Shown here one piece after another: positions 25,144 through 33,671 of a stretch of 64,000 nt of DNA; positions within the stretch are counted from its first letter, which is position 1, and each line of letters begins with the position of its first letter. The notes under the pieces are model-generated. The model was not told where the DNA came from and did not search any database. It saw nothing but the letters and a program-made list of their open reading frames with translations. The position numbers and the translations under genes are program-made. Location: contig NZ_QBKI01000014.1 in NCBI RefSeq assembly GCF_003054055.1, positions 49,045 to 113,044 on the forward strand, given 5' to 3'. The stretch comes from Pontibacter mucosus (GTDB taxonomy: Bacteria; Bacteroidota; Bacteroidia; Cytophagales; Hymenobacteraceae).

Positions 25144-25350
25144 ATGACAGCGCGAAAAAAGAAATCATCTATACCAAGTTATACTTCCAAATCTATCCAA
25201 TCTAAGAAAGTATTCGTCATGAGAAAGAACCAGAAAGTAGCCCGCGTATCGCTGTACTGCAAACTGAACATGCTGGTGCCGCAACTGCAGAGCCTTTCGG
25301 CGCGTGCCCAGTCCGATGTGGCCGATAAGAACCGCAACGCCGGCAAATAA
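25144..25350 (+). CDS. Small basic protein between the DNA-repair genes
   Basis: An open frame of 68 codons (MTARKKKSSIPSY...) with GGGGGAA eight bases before the ATG. A second in-frame ATG at 25219 gives 43 residues (MRKNQKVARVSLYCKLNMLV...). The protein is basic, with VARVSLYCKLNMLVPQLQSLSARAQS forming a likely amphipathic helix and one cysteine. I do not recognise the family. It sits in the 250-base gap between the two partner genes, on the same strand, so it is either a small third partner or a non-coding gap. The 68-codon form contains two AGTATA/TATACTT-type words in its 5' part. Confidence 0.45.
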   Translation: MTARKKKSSIPSYTSKSIQSKKVFVMRKNQKVARVSLYCKLNMLVPQLQSLSARAQSDVADKNRNAGK

Positions 25351-25377
25351 CAAAGCCCGCCGGGTTTATACTTGGTC

Positions 25378-26154
25378 ATGCACTTTTATACTTACGACGG
25401 CTCGTTTGAAGGACTGCTGACGGTGGTGTTTGAGGCCTTTGAGCGCAAAGCCTGGCCCACCGGCATTGAGCCCGGGCACCTGGCCCAGCCCAGTATGTTT
25501 GGCGAGCACATTGCTGTGGTAACTGATGAGGAGAAAGCCGGGCGCGTGTGGCAGGGGTTGCAGAAAAAGCTAAGTATACATGCCCAGCAGGCACTCTACC
25601 ATACCTACCTGTGGGAGCAGCCAGGTTTCGAGCAAACCATATTTGATTACATCAGGCTGGTCTTTAGCTCCACGCAAAGTATAGAGGGCCATTATACCGC
25701 GCCCTGTGTGCTGCAGGTGCAGCAGGCAGCCAAGCAGGTACACCGCGAAAAGCATCGGATGGAAGCCTTCGTGCGTTTTCAGAAAACAGCAGACGAGCTA
25801 TACTACGCCACCATCTCCCCGGACTTTAACGTGCTGCCCCTTATCGTGCGCCACTTCGAAAAGCGCTACGCCAACCAGCGCTGGGTAATTTACGACACCA
25901 ACCGCCGCTACGGCGCCTACTACGACTTAAGCCGGGTCTCGCTGGTGAACCTGGAGTTGCCGCCGCACCAGCGCATCATTCCACTGGCCCCCGAAGCCAG
26001 GGACGTGCAGGAAGACAGTTACCAGCAGCTCTGGCAAGTATACTTCAGCAGCGTCAACATTCCGGAGCGGAAGAACCCGAAACTGCACTTGCGGCACATG
26101 CCCAAACGCTACTGGAAGTACCTCTCTGAGAAGCAGCCCCGTGCACTACGGTAG
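25378..26154 (+). CDS. DUF4130 protein, partner of the radical SAM repair protein (TIGR03915 type)
   Basis: A 258-residue cytosolic protein. It begins HFYTYDGSFEGLLTVVFEAFERK, with FGEHIAVVTDEEKAGRVWQGLQKKL, HRMEAFVRFQKT, ELYYATISPDFNVLPLIVRHFEKRYANQRWVIYDTNRRYGAYYDL and HLRHMPKRYWKYLSEK. These match the family always found beside the radical SAM protein (some members fuse it to a uracil-DNA-glycosylase domain, missing here). It may be the DNA- or substrate-handling subunit. ATG at 25378 is preferred over TTG at 25372. Confidence 0.85.
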   Translation: MHFYTYDGSFEGLLTVVFEAFERKAWPTGIEPGHLAQPSMFGEHIAVVTDEEKAGRVWQGLQKKLSIHAQQALYHTYLWEQPGFEQTIFDYIRLVFSSTQSIEGHYTAPCVLQVQQAAKQVHREKHRMEAFVRFQKTADELYYATISPDFNVLPLIVRHFEKRYANQRWVIYDTNRRYGAYYDLSRVSLVNLELPPHQRIIPLAPEARDVQEDSYQQLWQVYFSSVNIPERKNPKLHLRHMPKRYWKYLSEKQPRALR

Positions 26155-26331
26155 TTATTGAGTTTCAGGCAAGTATAGCTGCTTACGGGCAAAACATCCC
26201 CTCCCATGCAACCTTTCTGGCCCAGAATACGTTATAAAGTATATATATATTATTTTTTCAAAGTATAGTGGGCGTGCCGGATTGTTTGCATTTTGGTTGG
26301 CTGCCCGCTTCATTCCCCATACCGTATTCCA

Positions 26332-26700
26332 ATGAATTCACGCGTACGAAAGAAACTCATTCAAGTAGCTCGCGGCAGAGCGCATCTCATGTCCTACCAG
26401 AACCTTATCTATGAAGCCGAACTAGGCCTGAACCTGGAGAACCCCCACGAGAAGTCCATGTTGTCGGAGGTTATCAACGAGATTTCGGAGAGGGAGTATC
26501 GAGAGGGAAGACCGCTCCTTAGCTCGCTGGTGCAGGTAAAAGGACAGAAAAACCAGGGCGATAACTTCTTCAGGATGTGCGAGCGCCTGGGCTATGGCAA
26601 CTGGAAAGAGCTGAAGAAGGACTCCAACTTTATAGAGCAGCAGCGCGAAGCATGCCGTGAGTTCTGGTCTGAGCAAGATAATTTCGACCAATACCTGTAA
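26332..26700 (+). CDS. Small conserved Bacteroidota protein, unknown function
   Basis: A 122-residue soluble protein with MNSRVRKKLIQVARGRAHLMSYQNL, then NPHEKSMLSEVINEISEREYREGRPLLSSLVQVKG and NFFRMCERLGYGNWKELKKD. The pattern of a 'RPLLSxLV' strand followed by a helix and a C-terminal REFWSEQDNFDQYL is one I associate with a conserved uncharacterised family, and no known catalytic motif is visible. An upstream GTG at 26293 is less likely because the ATG starts the basic helix. It is monocistronic, with an AT-rich leader (TATATATATATTATTTTTT) and a strong bidirectional terminator. Confidence 0.72.
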   Translation: MNSRVRKKLIQVARGRAHLMSYQNLIYEAELGLNLENPHEKSMLSEVINEISEREYREGRPLLSSLVQVKGQKNQGDNFFRMCERLGYGNWKELKKDSNFIEQQREACREFWSEQDNFDQYL

Positions 26701-26723
26701 GTACAGGCATATATAAAAGTATA

Positions 26724-26768
26724 AACCTGGAGGCCGCTGTAAATTAACAGCGGCCTCCAGGTTTTTTT
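26724..26768. terminator. Bidirectional terminator between convergent genes
   Basis: A perfect 17-bp stem AACCTGGAGGCCGCTGT / ACAGCGGCCTCCAGGTT with a six-base loop and seven T residues. The left flank is AAAAGTATAAAC. The minus-strand gene stop overlaps the T run. Confidence 0.92.
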
Positions 26769-27462
26769 ATTTGCGGAGTGTTACGTCTTTAAACTCTCCC
26801 ACCGACGTTACCTCTCCCTCTACAACCATCTTGTACACCAGCGGAAAAACCACACCTAACCCAACAGGCTCGTAGGCTAGCTCATCGGCAAAGTAGGGGT
26901 AACGGCCTGTACTGTCGGGGCGGCTGGAGGTTAGCACCTGGCCGTTTTGCCGGTCGATGAACAGGTCTAAGGCCAGCGGATTCTGTGTGGTACGATCCTC
27001 CACCCGGACAATGTCCACCGGGCGGCCTTGGTAGGTATCGGCGCGCAGGAAAGTATACTGCAGCTGCCTGTTCTGCAGCATGGGTATAAAGTTGAAGAAG
27101 AAGGTGCGTTGCAGCGCCGCTGCCTCCTGCGCTGGTAGAGCCTCCCGCTTGCCGTTTATACTTTTCCAGTTGCCCGTGGCGTCTATACCTCTCACCTCGG
27201 TGCCGGAGGAAGTTTGGGTGCTGGTGCGGATGTGGCGTTTTGCCAGATCCAAAGTATAAAACGTGTGGCTGGTATCGCCGCTGGCCGTGGTGCGCACTAA
27301 CGTATAGCTAAAGTGCCTTACCTGCCCAATGGCCTGCTCCCCGCCAAAGGCCTGCACCATGCGGGATCTGGCCACCTGGCCCCTTTGCAGGGCCTCAGCC
27401 GACTGCCCCAGCGCCAAGGTATAACATAAGGAGTACAGCAGGCAAAGTAAGGCTTTCTTCAT
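26767..27462 (-). CDS. Periplasmic LolA-like protein, unknown function
   Basis: A 231-residue protein with a signal peptide (MKKALLCLLYSLCYTLALGQS) and alternating strands: HFSYTLVRTTASGDTSHTFYTLDLAKRHIRTSTQ, GNWKSINGKREALP, YTFLRADTYQGRPVDIVRVEDRT, PLALDLFIDRQNGQVLTSSRPD and PLVYKMVVEGEVTSVGEFKDVTL. This pattern is like the DUF6503/LolA-fold periplasmic proteins of Bacteroidota, but the assignment is tentative. The monocistronic gene converges with the small conserved gene. Its divergent upstream region (27463-27734) is AT-rich and shows no other gene. Confidence 0.72.
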   Translation of the reverse strand: MKKALLCLLYSLCYTLALGQSAEALQRGQVARSRMVQAFGGEQAIGQVRHFSYTLVRTTASGDTSHTFYTLDLAKRHIRTSTQTSSGTEVRGIDATGNWKSINGKREALPAQEAAALQRTFFFNFIPMLQNRQLQYTFLRADTYQGRPVDIVRVEDRTTQNPLALDLFIDRQNGQVLTSSRPDSTGRYPYFADELAYEPVGLGVVFPLVYKMVVEGEVTSVGEFKDVTLRK

Positions 27463-27734
27463 AGTTTTCCGGTAGGTAGTTTATTGGGATAATGATAAAT
27501 AGGGACGAGGCGCAAATATGCAAAATAGCTTTAGAAGCTGCTATAGTACTGGCCTGACTAAATTTTATGATTTCTTTTGATTATATATAGAAATATACTT
27601 TTCTTTATAGCAAATTTCAGTGAAAGGTATGGCTATGAGGCTGATCTGAAAAGTGTTACACTATTCTTTCTGAAGTTTTATGCGCTCTTTAAATTGTACA
27701 CCAACTTATATTTCGTTCATTTTTATTATTGCCT

Positions 27735-29717
27735 ATGAAAGCAATCTTTACAAAACTGTTCGCATTGGCGCTGGCCTTTGCATCCATTTCTCATTTTGCC
27801 TCTGCGCAGGCCGTTAAATTCGGGAAGGTAACCGAGGATGAGCTCAAAATGAGCTCCTACGACAAGGATACCTCCGCTGCCGCTGTAATACTTTCCGACT
27901 ATGGCTTTGCCCGTTTTGAGTACATGGGCGAGCTGAAACTGGTAGTGGAGCGGCAAATGCGCATCAAGATCTTCAAGAAATCCGCCTACGACCTGGCCGA
28001 CTTTGTGGTGCCTTACTACCAGCGGGGCTCCGGCAAAGAGCGCGTAAGCTCGGTGAAAGGCTTCACCTACAACCTCGAGAACGGCAAGATAAAGAAAGAC
28101 AAACTGGAAGGCAGCAGCATTTTCGACGAGAAGACATCGGAGTACTGGTACGCCAAGAAGTTTACGATGCCGAACGTGAAGGAAGGCTCTGTGATAGACG
28201 TGTCCTATACCGTAACTTCCGACTTTATCTATGCCCTCCGCGACTGGGAGTTTCAGCACAAAGTACCTGTTGCCTGGAGCGAGTTCCGCGCCCGCATCCC
28301 GGAGTACTTCGACTACAAGTTCCTGGTGCAGGGCTACCACGGGCTGCACAAGAACGAGCAACTGAAGGAGACCGCCACCGGTTCGGCCAAATCCTCCCCC
28401 GATATGCTCAACAACGCCTATGTATGGATTATGAAGGATGTGCCGGCCCTGAAGGAGGAAAAGTACATCACCACCGTGCGCGACTACCAGTCTAAGATTG
28501 AGTTTGAGCTGCAGCGCGTGCAGTTCCCGGGCCAGACCGCCCGCATCATGACCGGCGACTGGGCCAAGGTAACCTCAGACCTGCTGACAGAGGATAGGTT
28601 TGGGGTGCAGCTAAACCGCAGCGCTTTCTTTAAAGAACAGCTGGCCGCTGTACAAGGCAAGTATAAAACGCAGCCGGAGCAGCTGGCCGCCATTTTCGAC
28701 CTGGTGAAAAGCCGCATGAAGTGGAATGGCAACAACGGCTACTACGCCAACACCACCATCCGCAAAGCCTGGGACGAGCGTGCCGGTAACGCCGCCGACA
28801 TCAACCTGCTGCTGACATCCATGCTGCTGGAGGCCGGCTTCGATGCGGCGCCTGTGCTGGTAAGCACGCGCAGCAACGGCCGTGTCAACCCCGCCATGTC
28901 GCCGATGATAACCAAGTTTAACTACGTGATAACGCATGTAAAGCTGGATGACAAGGAGTACCTGCTGGATGCCACCGACCCGCTAGTGCCGGTGGGCGTG
29001 CTGCCTGGTCGCTGCCTGAACGGGCAGGGCCGCCTGATAAAGAAGGGAGCCGACCGATGGGTGAACCTTAGCCCGGTAACAAACTACACCAAACTGGTAA
29101 GCGCTGACCTGTCCATGAACGCACAGGGCGAACTTGTAGGCACAGGCCGTGAATCGTTGGGCGGCTACGGGGCCATAAACATGCGCAGAACCATACTGGA
29201 CGAGGGCGAGAGCAAGTATACCGAACGTCTGGCCAAGGAGGTTGGCGATTTTAAACTCACCAAGCCGGAAGTAAAAAACCTGGAGGACCTGAGCAGTACG
29301 CTGGACATCACCTACAACATCAATGTGAACGGCAGCGGCAGCAACAACAGCATCATTTACCTGAACCCGATGCTGGGCCGTGGTGAGAAGGAAAACCCGT
29401 TCAAGCTGGAGGAGCGCCTTTACCCCGTTGACTTCGGAACGCCAATCGACGAGACCTTTGTGTGCAGGCTGGCCATACCTGAAGGATACGAGATTGAGGA
29501 GATGCCGCAAAGTATAGCCGTTAACCTGCCGGAAAACGGAGGACGCTTTACGTACATGGTGCAGCAGGAGGGCAATACCCTGCAGGTGCTCAGCAGGCTG
29601 AACATCAACAAGCCGGTGTTCTACGCGCAGGAGTATGCTTACCTGAAGGAGTTCTACAACCGCATCATTGCCAAGCACGCCGAGCAAATTGTGTTAAAGA
29701 AGATAGCAGCTAAATAA
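27735..29717 (+). CDS. DUF3857 and transglutaminase-domain protein, copy 1
   Basis: A 660-residue exported protein: signal peptide (MKAIFTKLFALALAFASISHFASAQA), then a DUF3857 domain (FEYMGELKLVVERQMRIKIFKKSAYDLADFVVPYYQRG). A transglutaminase-like domain follows, with AIFDLVKSRMKWNGNNGYYANTTIRKAWDERAGNAADINLLLTSMLLEAG and LLDATDPLVPVG. The catalytic Cys expected at the GxCxE-type position is replaced by AGNAADI, so enzymatic activity is doubtful. C-terminal DUF3858-like strands end YEIEEMPQSIAVNLPENGGRFTYMVQQEG. ATG at 27735 starts the signal peptide; TTG at 27729 is also possible. It is followed by a paralogue, separated by a terminator. Confidence 0.86.
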   Translation: MKAIFTKLFALALAFASISHFASAQAVKFGKVTEDELKMSSYDKDTSAAAVILSDYGFARFEYMGELKLVVERQMRIKIFKKSAYDLADFVVPYYQRGSGKERVSSVKGFTYNLENGKIKKDKLEGSSIFDEKTSEYWYAKKFTMPNVKEGSVIDVSYTVTSDFIYALRDWEFQHKVPVAWSEFRARIPEYFDYKFLVQGYHGLHKNEQLKETATGSAKSSPDMLNNAYVWIMKDVPALKEEKYITTVRDYQSKIEFELQRVQFPGQTARIMTGDWAKVTSDLLTEDRFGVQLNRSAFFKEQLAAVQGKYKTQPEQLAAIFDLVKSRMKWNGNNGYYANTTIRKAWDERAGNAADINLLLTSMLLEAGFDAAPVLVSTRSNGRVNPAMSPMITKFNYVITHVKLDDKEYLLDATDPLVPVGVLPGRCLNGQGRLIKKGADRWVNLSPVTNYTKLVSADLSMNAQGELVGTGRESLGGYGAINMRRTILDEGESKYTERLAKEVGDFKLTKPEVKNLEDLSSTLDITYNINVNGSGSNNSIIYLNPMLGRGEKENPFKLEERLYPVDFGTPIDETFVCRLAIPEGYEIEEMPQSIAVNLPENGGRFTYMVQQEGNTLQVLSRLNINKPVFYAQEYAYLKEFYNRIIAKHAEQIVLKKIAAK

Positions 29718-29731
29718 GCTTTTAAGAAAGT

Positions 29732-29775
29732 ATACCTGCCGGGCAGCGCTACTCTGGCGCTTGCCCGGCAGGTAT
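29732..29775 (+). terminator. Terminator between the two DUF3857 genes
   Basis: TACCTGCCGGGCA (29733-29745) pairs with TGCCCGGCAGGTA (29762-29774); an inner AGCGC/GCGCT pair lengthens the stem. The tail is T-rich but not continuous (TTTCATTAAATTTTT). Confidence 0.7.
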
Positions 29776-29801
29776 TTCATTAAATTTTTAACCAATCGGC
29801 T

Positions 29802-31718
29802 ATGCTACAAACAAACCCAACCTATAAATGGCTGTGCAGCCTGATGTGCCTGCTGCTGCTGGCCCCGCAGGTATTTGCGTCGGATATTACCTCACTGAGA
29901 GAGCTGAGCAAGGACGCAAACGCCATTATCCGTTCTGAAGAGACAGTTTTTACGGTAAACTCCATCAACAGCGGCACGCTCCGCTTTAAAACCACCATCA
30001 CCATCCTCAACGAAAACGGGGACCACAAAGCTACGCTCTACGTGCCTTACAATAAAATGAGTAAGGTCACCAACATCTCCGGCACCTCCTATGACCGCTT
30101 CGGCAAGCGGATAAAGAAGCTCAAGAGCAGCGACATCAAGGACGTGAGCGCCATCAGCAGCATCTCCGTGTATGAAGACAGCCGTGTGAAAATAGCCAGC
30201 CTGGAGTATAGCGTATACCCTTATTCAGTGGAGTTCGAGTATGAGGTATCGGAGTCGAACATGATGTTTTATCCCCGCCTGTACCCGCAGGACGAGGAAA
30301 AGCTGGCCGTAGAGAAAGCCTCGCTGCAGGTGCTGGTGCCTCAGGGCTCCAAGCTGCGCTACCTGGAAAACAGCCACGCCCCGAAAGCAAAAGTAACGCA
30401 GACGGCCACCCACCAAGCTTATACCTGGGAGGTGAGCAACCTGAAGCCCGTAAGCCGTGAGCCCTATGGGCCCGCCTTTTCTGAAATGGTGCCCCAGGTG
30501 CTGACGGCCCCCAACGAGTTTGAGGTGGATGGCTACCGGGGGAGTATGGAAACCTGGAAAGACTTCGGCCTCTGGATAAACAAGCTGAACAACGGGCGCG
30601 ACAAACTGCCTGCCGAAACGGTGGCCAAACTGCAGCAACTCACAGCCAACGCCAAAAGCACCGAGGAGAAAATCAGGCTGGTGTATGATTACATGCAGGG
30701 CAAGACGCGCTATGTGTCCATTCAGTTGGGCATTGGCAGCTGGCAGCCCTTTGAGGCCAGCTTCGTGGACAGCAAGGGCTACGGCGACTGCAAGGCCTTG
30801 TCTGTTTACACCCAGGCGATGCTGAAGGCAGTGGGCGTGGACTCCTACTACGCGCTTATCAGGGCCGGGGAGGGAACGCCGGACATTAAAACCGAATTCC
30901 CGAGCAGCCAGTTTAACCACGCCATACTTGGCGTGCCGATGGCGCAGGACACGATGTGGCTGGAGTGCACCAGCCAAACAGATGCCGCTGGCTACAACGG
31001 AAGCTTCACCGGCGACCGCCATGCATTGCTCATCACGCCGGAGGGCGGCAAGTTGGTAAAGACCACCGCCTACGGAGCCAACGATAACCTGCAAATCAGA
31101 AGTATAAGCGCGAAGGTAAATGAGGCCGGAGGCGCGGTTGCCAAGGTCAGCACCCGTTACACCGGCATCCAGCAGGAGTCCCGCGACCGGGTTATCTTGA
31201 ACCGCAAACCCGAAGACCAGCGCAAGTGGCTTTACGAGAACACTTCGGCCCCTTCTTTCGAGATCGGCAAGTATAGCTTTACCCAGAAAAAAGACCGCAT
31301 CCCCAGCGTTACCGAAGATCTGGAGCTAAGTCTGCGGCAGTGCGCCACCATTAGCGGCAAGCGCATGTTCATCAACCCAAACCTGATGAGCAAGTGGACG
31401 CATGTGCCCAACCAGAAGGAAAAGCGTCTGACCGATGTGGTGCGCACCCTGGCCTACCTGGATGTGGACACGGTAGAGATTGAGGTGCCTGTTGGCTATA
31501 CCGTGGAATACCAGCCCCGCGACGTAGAGCATAAATCGGTGTTTGGGGAGTATAGCGCCACGGTAAAGGTAAACGGACAGCGCCTGACTTACGTGCGCCG
31601 CATGCAGATGAATAAAGGGCGCTTTGCTCCGGAGTCGTTCGCGCAGTTGGTCGAGTTCTACAACAAGATCATCAAATCGGACGCGGAGCAGGTAGTTTTT
31701 GTGAAGAACGTGCAGTAA
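29802..31718 (+). CDS. DUF3857 and transglutaminase-domain protein, copy 2
   Basis: A 638-residue exported protein with a signal peptide (ending QVFAS), DUF3857 (RFKTTITILNENGDHKATLYVPYNKMSKVTNISGTSYDRFGKRIKKLKSSDI) and a transglutaminase-like domain. This domain has the catalytic Cys in SKGYGDCKALSVYTQAMLKAVGVDSYYALI, His in SSQFNHAILGVPM and Asp in WLECTSQTDAAGYNGSFTGD. So unlike its upstream paralogue this copy keeps the Cys-His dyad. The C-terminal segment ends SFAQLVEFYNKIIKSDAEQVVFVKN, like copy 1's FYNRIIAKHAEQIVLKK. Tandem duplication with divergence of the active site is the best reading. It is followed closely by a lipoprotein gene. Confidence 0.88.
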   Translation: MLQTNPTYKWLCSLMCLLLLAPQVFASDITSLRELSKDANAIIRSEETVFTVNSINSGTLRFKTTITILNENGDHKATLYVPYNKMSKVTNISGTSYDRFGKRIKKLKSSDIKDVSAISSISVYEDSRVKIASLEYSVYPYSVEFEYEVSESNMMFYPRLYPQDEEKLAVEKASLQVLVPQGSKLRYLENSHAPKAKVTQTATHQAYTWEVSNLKPVSREPYGPAFSEMVPQVLTAPNEFEVDGYRGSMETWKDFGLWINKLNNGRDKLPAETVAKLQQLTANAKSTEEKIRLVYDYMQGKTRYVSIQLGIGSWQPFEASFVDSKGYGDCKALSVYTQAMLKAVGVDSYYALIRAGEGTPDIKTEFPSSQFNHAILGVPMAQDTMWLECTSQTDAAGYNGSFTGDRHALLITPEGGKLVKTTAYGANDNLQIRSISAKVNEAGGAVAKVSTRYTGIQQESRDRVILNRKPEDQRKWLYENTSAPSFEIGKYSFTQKKDRIPSVTEDLELSLRQCATISGKRMFINPNLMSKWTHVPNQKEKRLTDVVRTLAYLDVDTVEIEVPVGYTVEYQPRDVEHKSVFGEYSATVKVNGQRLTYVRRMQMNKGRFAPESFAQLVEFYNKIIKSDAEQVVFVKNVQ

Positions 31719-31739
31719 TGCGAAGTATAAGCCCAACCT

Positions 31740-32333
31740 ATGAAAACGATGCGAAAGGTTATTTGGGGGCTGCTTCTGCTAGGCCTCTGCGCCAGCTGCA
31801 TGCACCAGAACAGGCTAGGCGATCTGGCCGAAAAAAGCGGCAACCTGGAGCTGGCGGTACGCAACTTCAGCCAGGATTACCGGTTCGGGGACTGCTTTCT
31901 GTATCAGGAGGGCGATGAGCGCTTCATGCTGATTGTGACGGGCGTGTACCCGGGAGAGTATGCCACCTTTATGCCGGTGGCCGTGCCTGCCGTGGATAGT
32001 ATAGATGAGTTTACCGTAGGCAAGTTCATGGTGAACTACTACTCCCGCGAGCCTAATATGCTCGATGCCTTGCTGGGTGGTGAGGCGCAACAGGGAGGCT
32101 TCGGCTTTTCGGTTTTTCCGGAGGATCTGACCTTGCTGCATCAAAGCCTTCATTACCTGTTCACAGTAAACCTAAACCCGGAAAAGGTGCAGGAGTATGG
32201 CGGCACCCCCCTCATCCCTGACCAGCCGCTGGGCTATACCATCCGGTTCTGCCTGGAGTTTGAGGCCATGCAGCGTCACGCTCCCGGTAAGCCTACGGTA
32301 GTAAAGCTCCCGCTGGAGAGCTTGTGCATGTGA
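31740..32333 (+). CDS. Lipoprotein, unknown function
   Basis: A 197-residue protein. The lipobox is LCASC (Cys about 20). The mature part: MHQNRLGDLAEKSGNLELAVRNFSQDYRFGDCFLYQEGDERFMLIVTGVYPGEYATFMPV. Then NLNPEKVQEYGGTPLIPDQPLGYTIRFCLEFE. I do not recognise the family. It begins 21 bases after the transglutaminase gene and is probably in the same transcript, so it may be an accessory envelope protein. Confidence 0.65.
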   Translation: MKTMRKVIWGLLLLGLCASCMHQNRLGDLAEKSGNLELAVRNFSQDYRFGDCFLYQEGDERFMLIVTGVYPGEYATFMPVAVPAVDSIDEFTVGKFMVNYYSREPNMLDALLGGEAQQGGFGFSVFPEDLTLLHQSLHYLFTVNLNPEKVQEYGGTPLIPDQPLGYTIRFCLEFEAMQRHAPGKPTVVKLPLESLCM

Positions 32334-32405
32334 ATTGACCAAAAGGAGAGGGGGGAGCAGCTACATTTATACTTGCTAGCTGGAAGCTATGGCAAATGAG
32401 AATCA

Positions 32406-32960
32406 ATGAAATTAGGAAATATTCTACTATTGCTGATTTTGATTTCATGCAATCCAACCGTGCATATGAAACAGAATGAAAATATAGGCGCTGCCAAACT
32501 CAATTTCTATACTTCACATAGACAGTTTTACATTATTGATAAGAATCCAACAGGCTCTACAAGTACTGATGACTTCTGGTCAGATGCAGCATCCATTAGG
32601 AGGCTGGCTGTAGAATCTGGAATATTAGGAGTAGGCACCGAATGCTATGGACCTGTAAAAGGAGAAATAGAGTTTCTTAACCACTCACAAAAAGCTGAAG
32701 ACTTTGCTAAGTACGACCATGTAGTAGAAGGGGACCTCCAAGTGAATTCAGGAGTACTTCAAATAATTGACTGTCCTACAGGTGCCGTAGAATTTGAGAA
32801 AATAGTTAATCCAGGTAATTACAGGGTACGAATCTATTCAATGAACTTGGACAGTGTAAATGGCGAAGATGAAGGCGACGATTACTACAGAATAGAAGTT
32901 TGGCAGGGAGAGCCTGAAGGAGTAAAACTGTATAAAGAGTACAAAAATCAAATACCATAA
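32406..32960 (+). CDS. Possible lipoprotein or secreted protein with atypical base composition
   Basis: A 184-residue protein with a short signal (MKLGNILLLLILISC; lipobox-like LISC). Distinctive segments: LNFYTSHRQFYIIDKNPTG, ESGILGVGTECYGPVKGEIEFL, and GNYRVRIYSMNLDSVNGEDEGDDYYRIEVWQGE. The last pattern ('RVRIYS..LDSV...DDYYRIEVW') resembles small bacterial proteins such as ComJ-type nuclease inhibitors or immunity proteins, but I cannot confirm it. The DNA is clearly AT-richer than the flanking genes, with AAA, ATA and GAA codons common, suggesting transfer. No toxin gene is adjacent. A terminator follows at 33029. Confidence 0.55.
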   Translation: MKLGNILLLLILISCNPTVHMKQNENIGAAKLNFYTSHRQFYIIDKNPTGSTSTDDFWSDAASIRRLAVESGILGVGTECYGPVKGEIEFLNHSQKAEDFAKYDHVVEGDLQVNSGVLQIIDCPTGAVEFEKIVNPGNYRVRIYSMNLDSVNGEDEGDDYYRIEVWQGEPEGVKLYKEYKNQIP

Positions 32961-33028
32961 CCCAACACAGCTTTAACCCTTGCTGCGCTGCAGGCTTACG
33001 CTGTACAATCCGCTTACTATAGATCTTA

Positions 33029-33071
33029 ACTCCGCCAGCGCAAACCTTTCTGCGCTGGCGGAGTTTTTTTA
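33029..33071 (+). terminator. Terminator before the ArsI-like gene
   Basis: Stem AACTCCGCCAGCGCA / TGCGCTGGCGGAGTT (15 bp perfect) with a seven-base loop and a run of T residues. Confidence 0.93.
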
Positions 33072-33168
33072 TGAGGACAGAAAATATTTTCCTGAAAGCT
33101 GCGTCTTTCTAGAAGTGGCTCCGTCATCAGAGTGTAACAAGAACAAAACACCTGAAAAAGACAGAGCC

Positions 33169-33585
33169 ATGAAAAGATTTCACGTAAACGTAAGGGTAAA
33201 AAACCTGGAGGAGTCCACCGCTTTTTATACTGCCCTCTTCGGAGCCGAGCCTACCGTGCTGAAGCCAGACTACGCCAAATGGATGCTGGAGGACCCGCGC
33301 GTCAACTTCGCCATCTCGCATCACCCGGAGAATGCCGGCATTGAGCACCTGGGCATACAGGCCGAGAGCGAGGAAGAACTGGGCCAAGTATATGGCCGTC
33401 TGAAAAAGGCCAAAGGCGCCATCCGGGAGGAAGGCAAGTGCACCTGCTGCTACGCCAAGTCCGAAAAGTCGTGGATTACAGACCCGCAGGGTGTGGATTG
33501 GGAAGCGTTTTATACGTTCGGGGAGTCCACCGTGTACGGAGAGCCTGCTACCAAGTGCTGCCCCGAAGCAACCGAAGCCATTTAG
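33169..33585 (+). CDS. ArsI/CadI-family glyoxalase-fold dioxygenase
   Basis: A 138-residue VOC-fold protein: FHVNVRVKNLEESTAFYTALFG with the first metal ligand His, ISHHPENAGIEHLGIQAESEEEL with a second His, and WITDPQGVDWEAFYTF with the Glu. The cysteine segment EEGKCTCCYAKSEKSW is the hallmark of ArsI C-As lyases and CadI; the C-terminus has KCC. ArsI cleaves the carbon-arsenic bond of trivalent organoarsenicals; CadI is cadmium-induced. The context (GNAT, SigZ) suggests a metal or metalloid response. ATG at 33169 is chosen because the upstream frame runs through a terminator. Confidence 0.88.
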   Translation: MKRFHVNVRVKNLEESTAFYTALFGAEPTVLKPDYAKWMLEDPRVNFAISHHPENAGIEHLGIQAESEEELGQVYGRLKKAKGAIREEGKCTCCYAKSEKSWITDPQGVDWEAFYTFGESTVYGEPATKCCPEATEAI

Positions 33586-33610
33586 TACAGAATAGACTGA
33601 GAAAAACAAA

Positions 33611-33645
33611 ATCAGCAGCAAGTATACTTGTATATTTGCTGCTGA
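33611..33645. promoter_or_regulatory. Inverted repeat overlapping a -7 element upstream of the GNAT-sigZ genes
   Basis: ATCAGCAGCAA (33611-33621) and TTGCTGCTGAT (33635-33645) are perfect 11-bp arms. TATATTTG (33631-33638), a good TAnnTTTG match, overlaps the right arm, and AGTATACTTGTATA fills the loop. It could be an operator over a promoter, or a weak terminator without a T run. Confidence 0.45.
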
Positions 33646-33671
33646 TTCACATTAATCCCTCACCTGAAACT

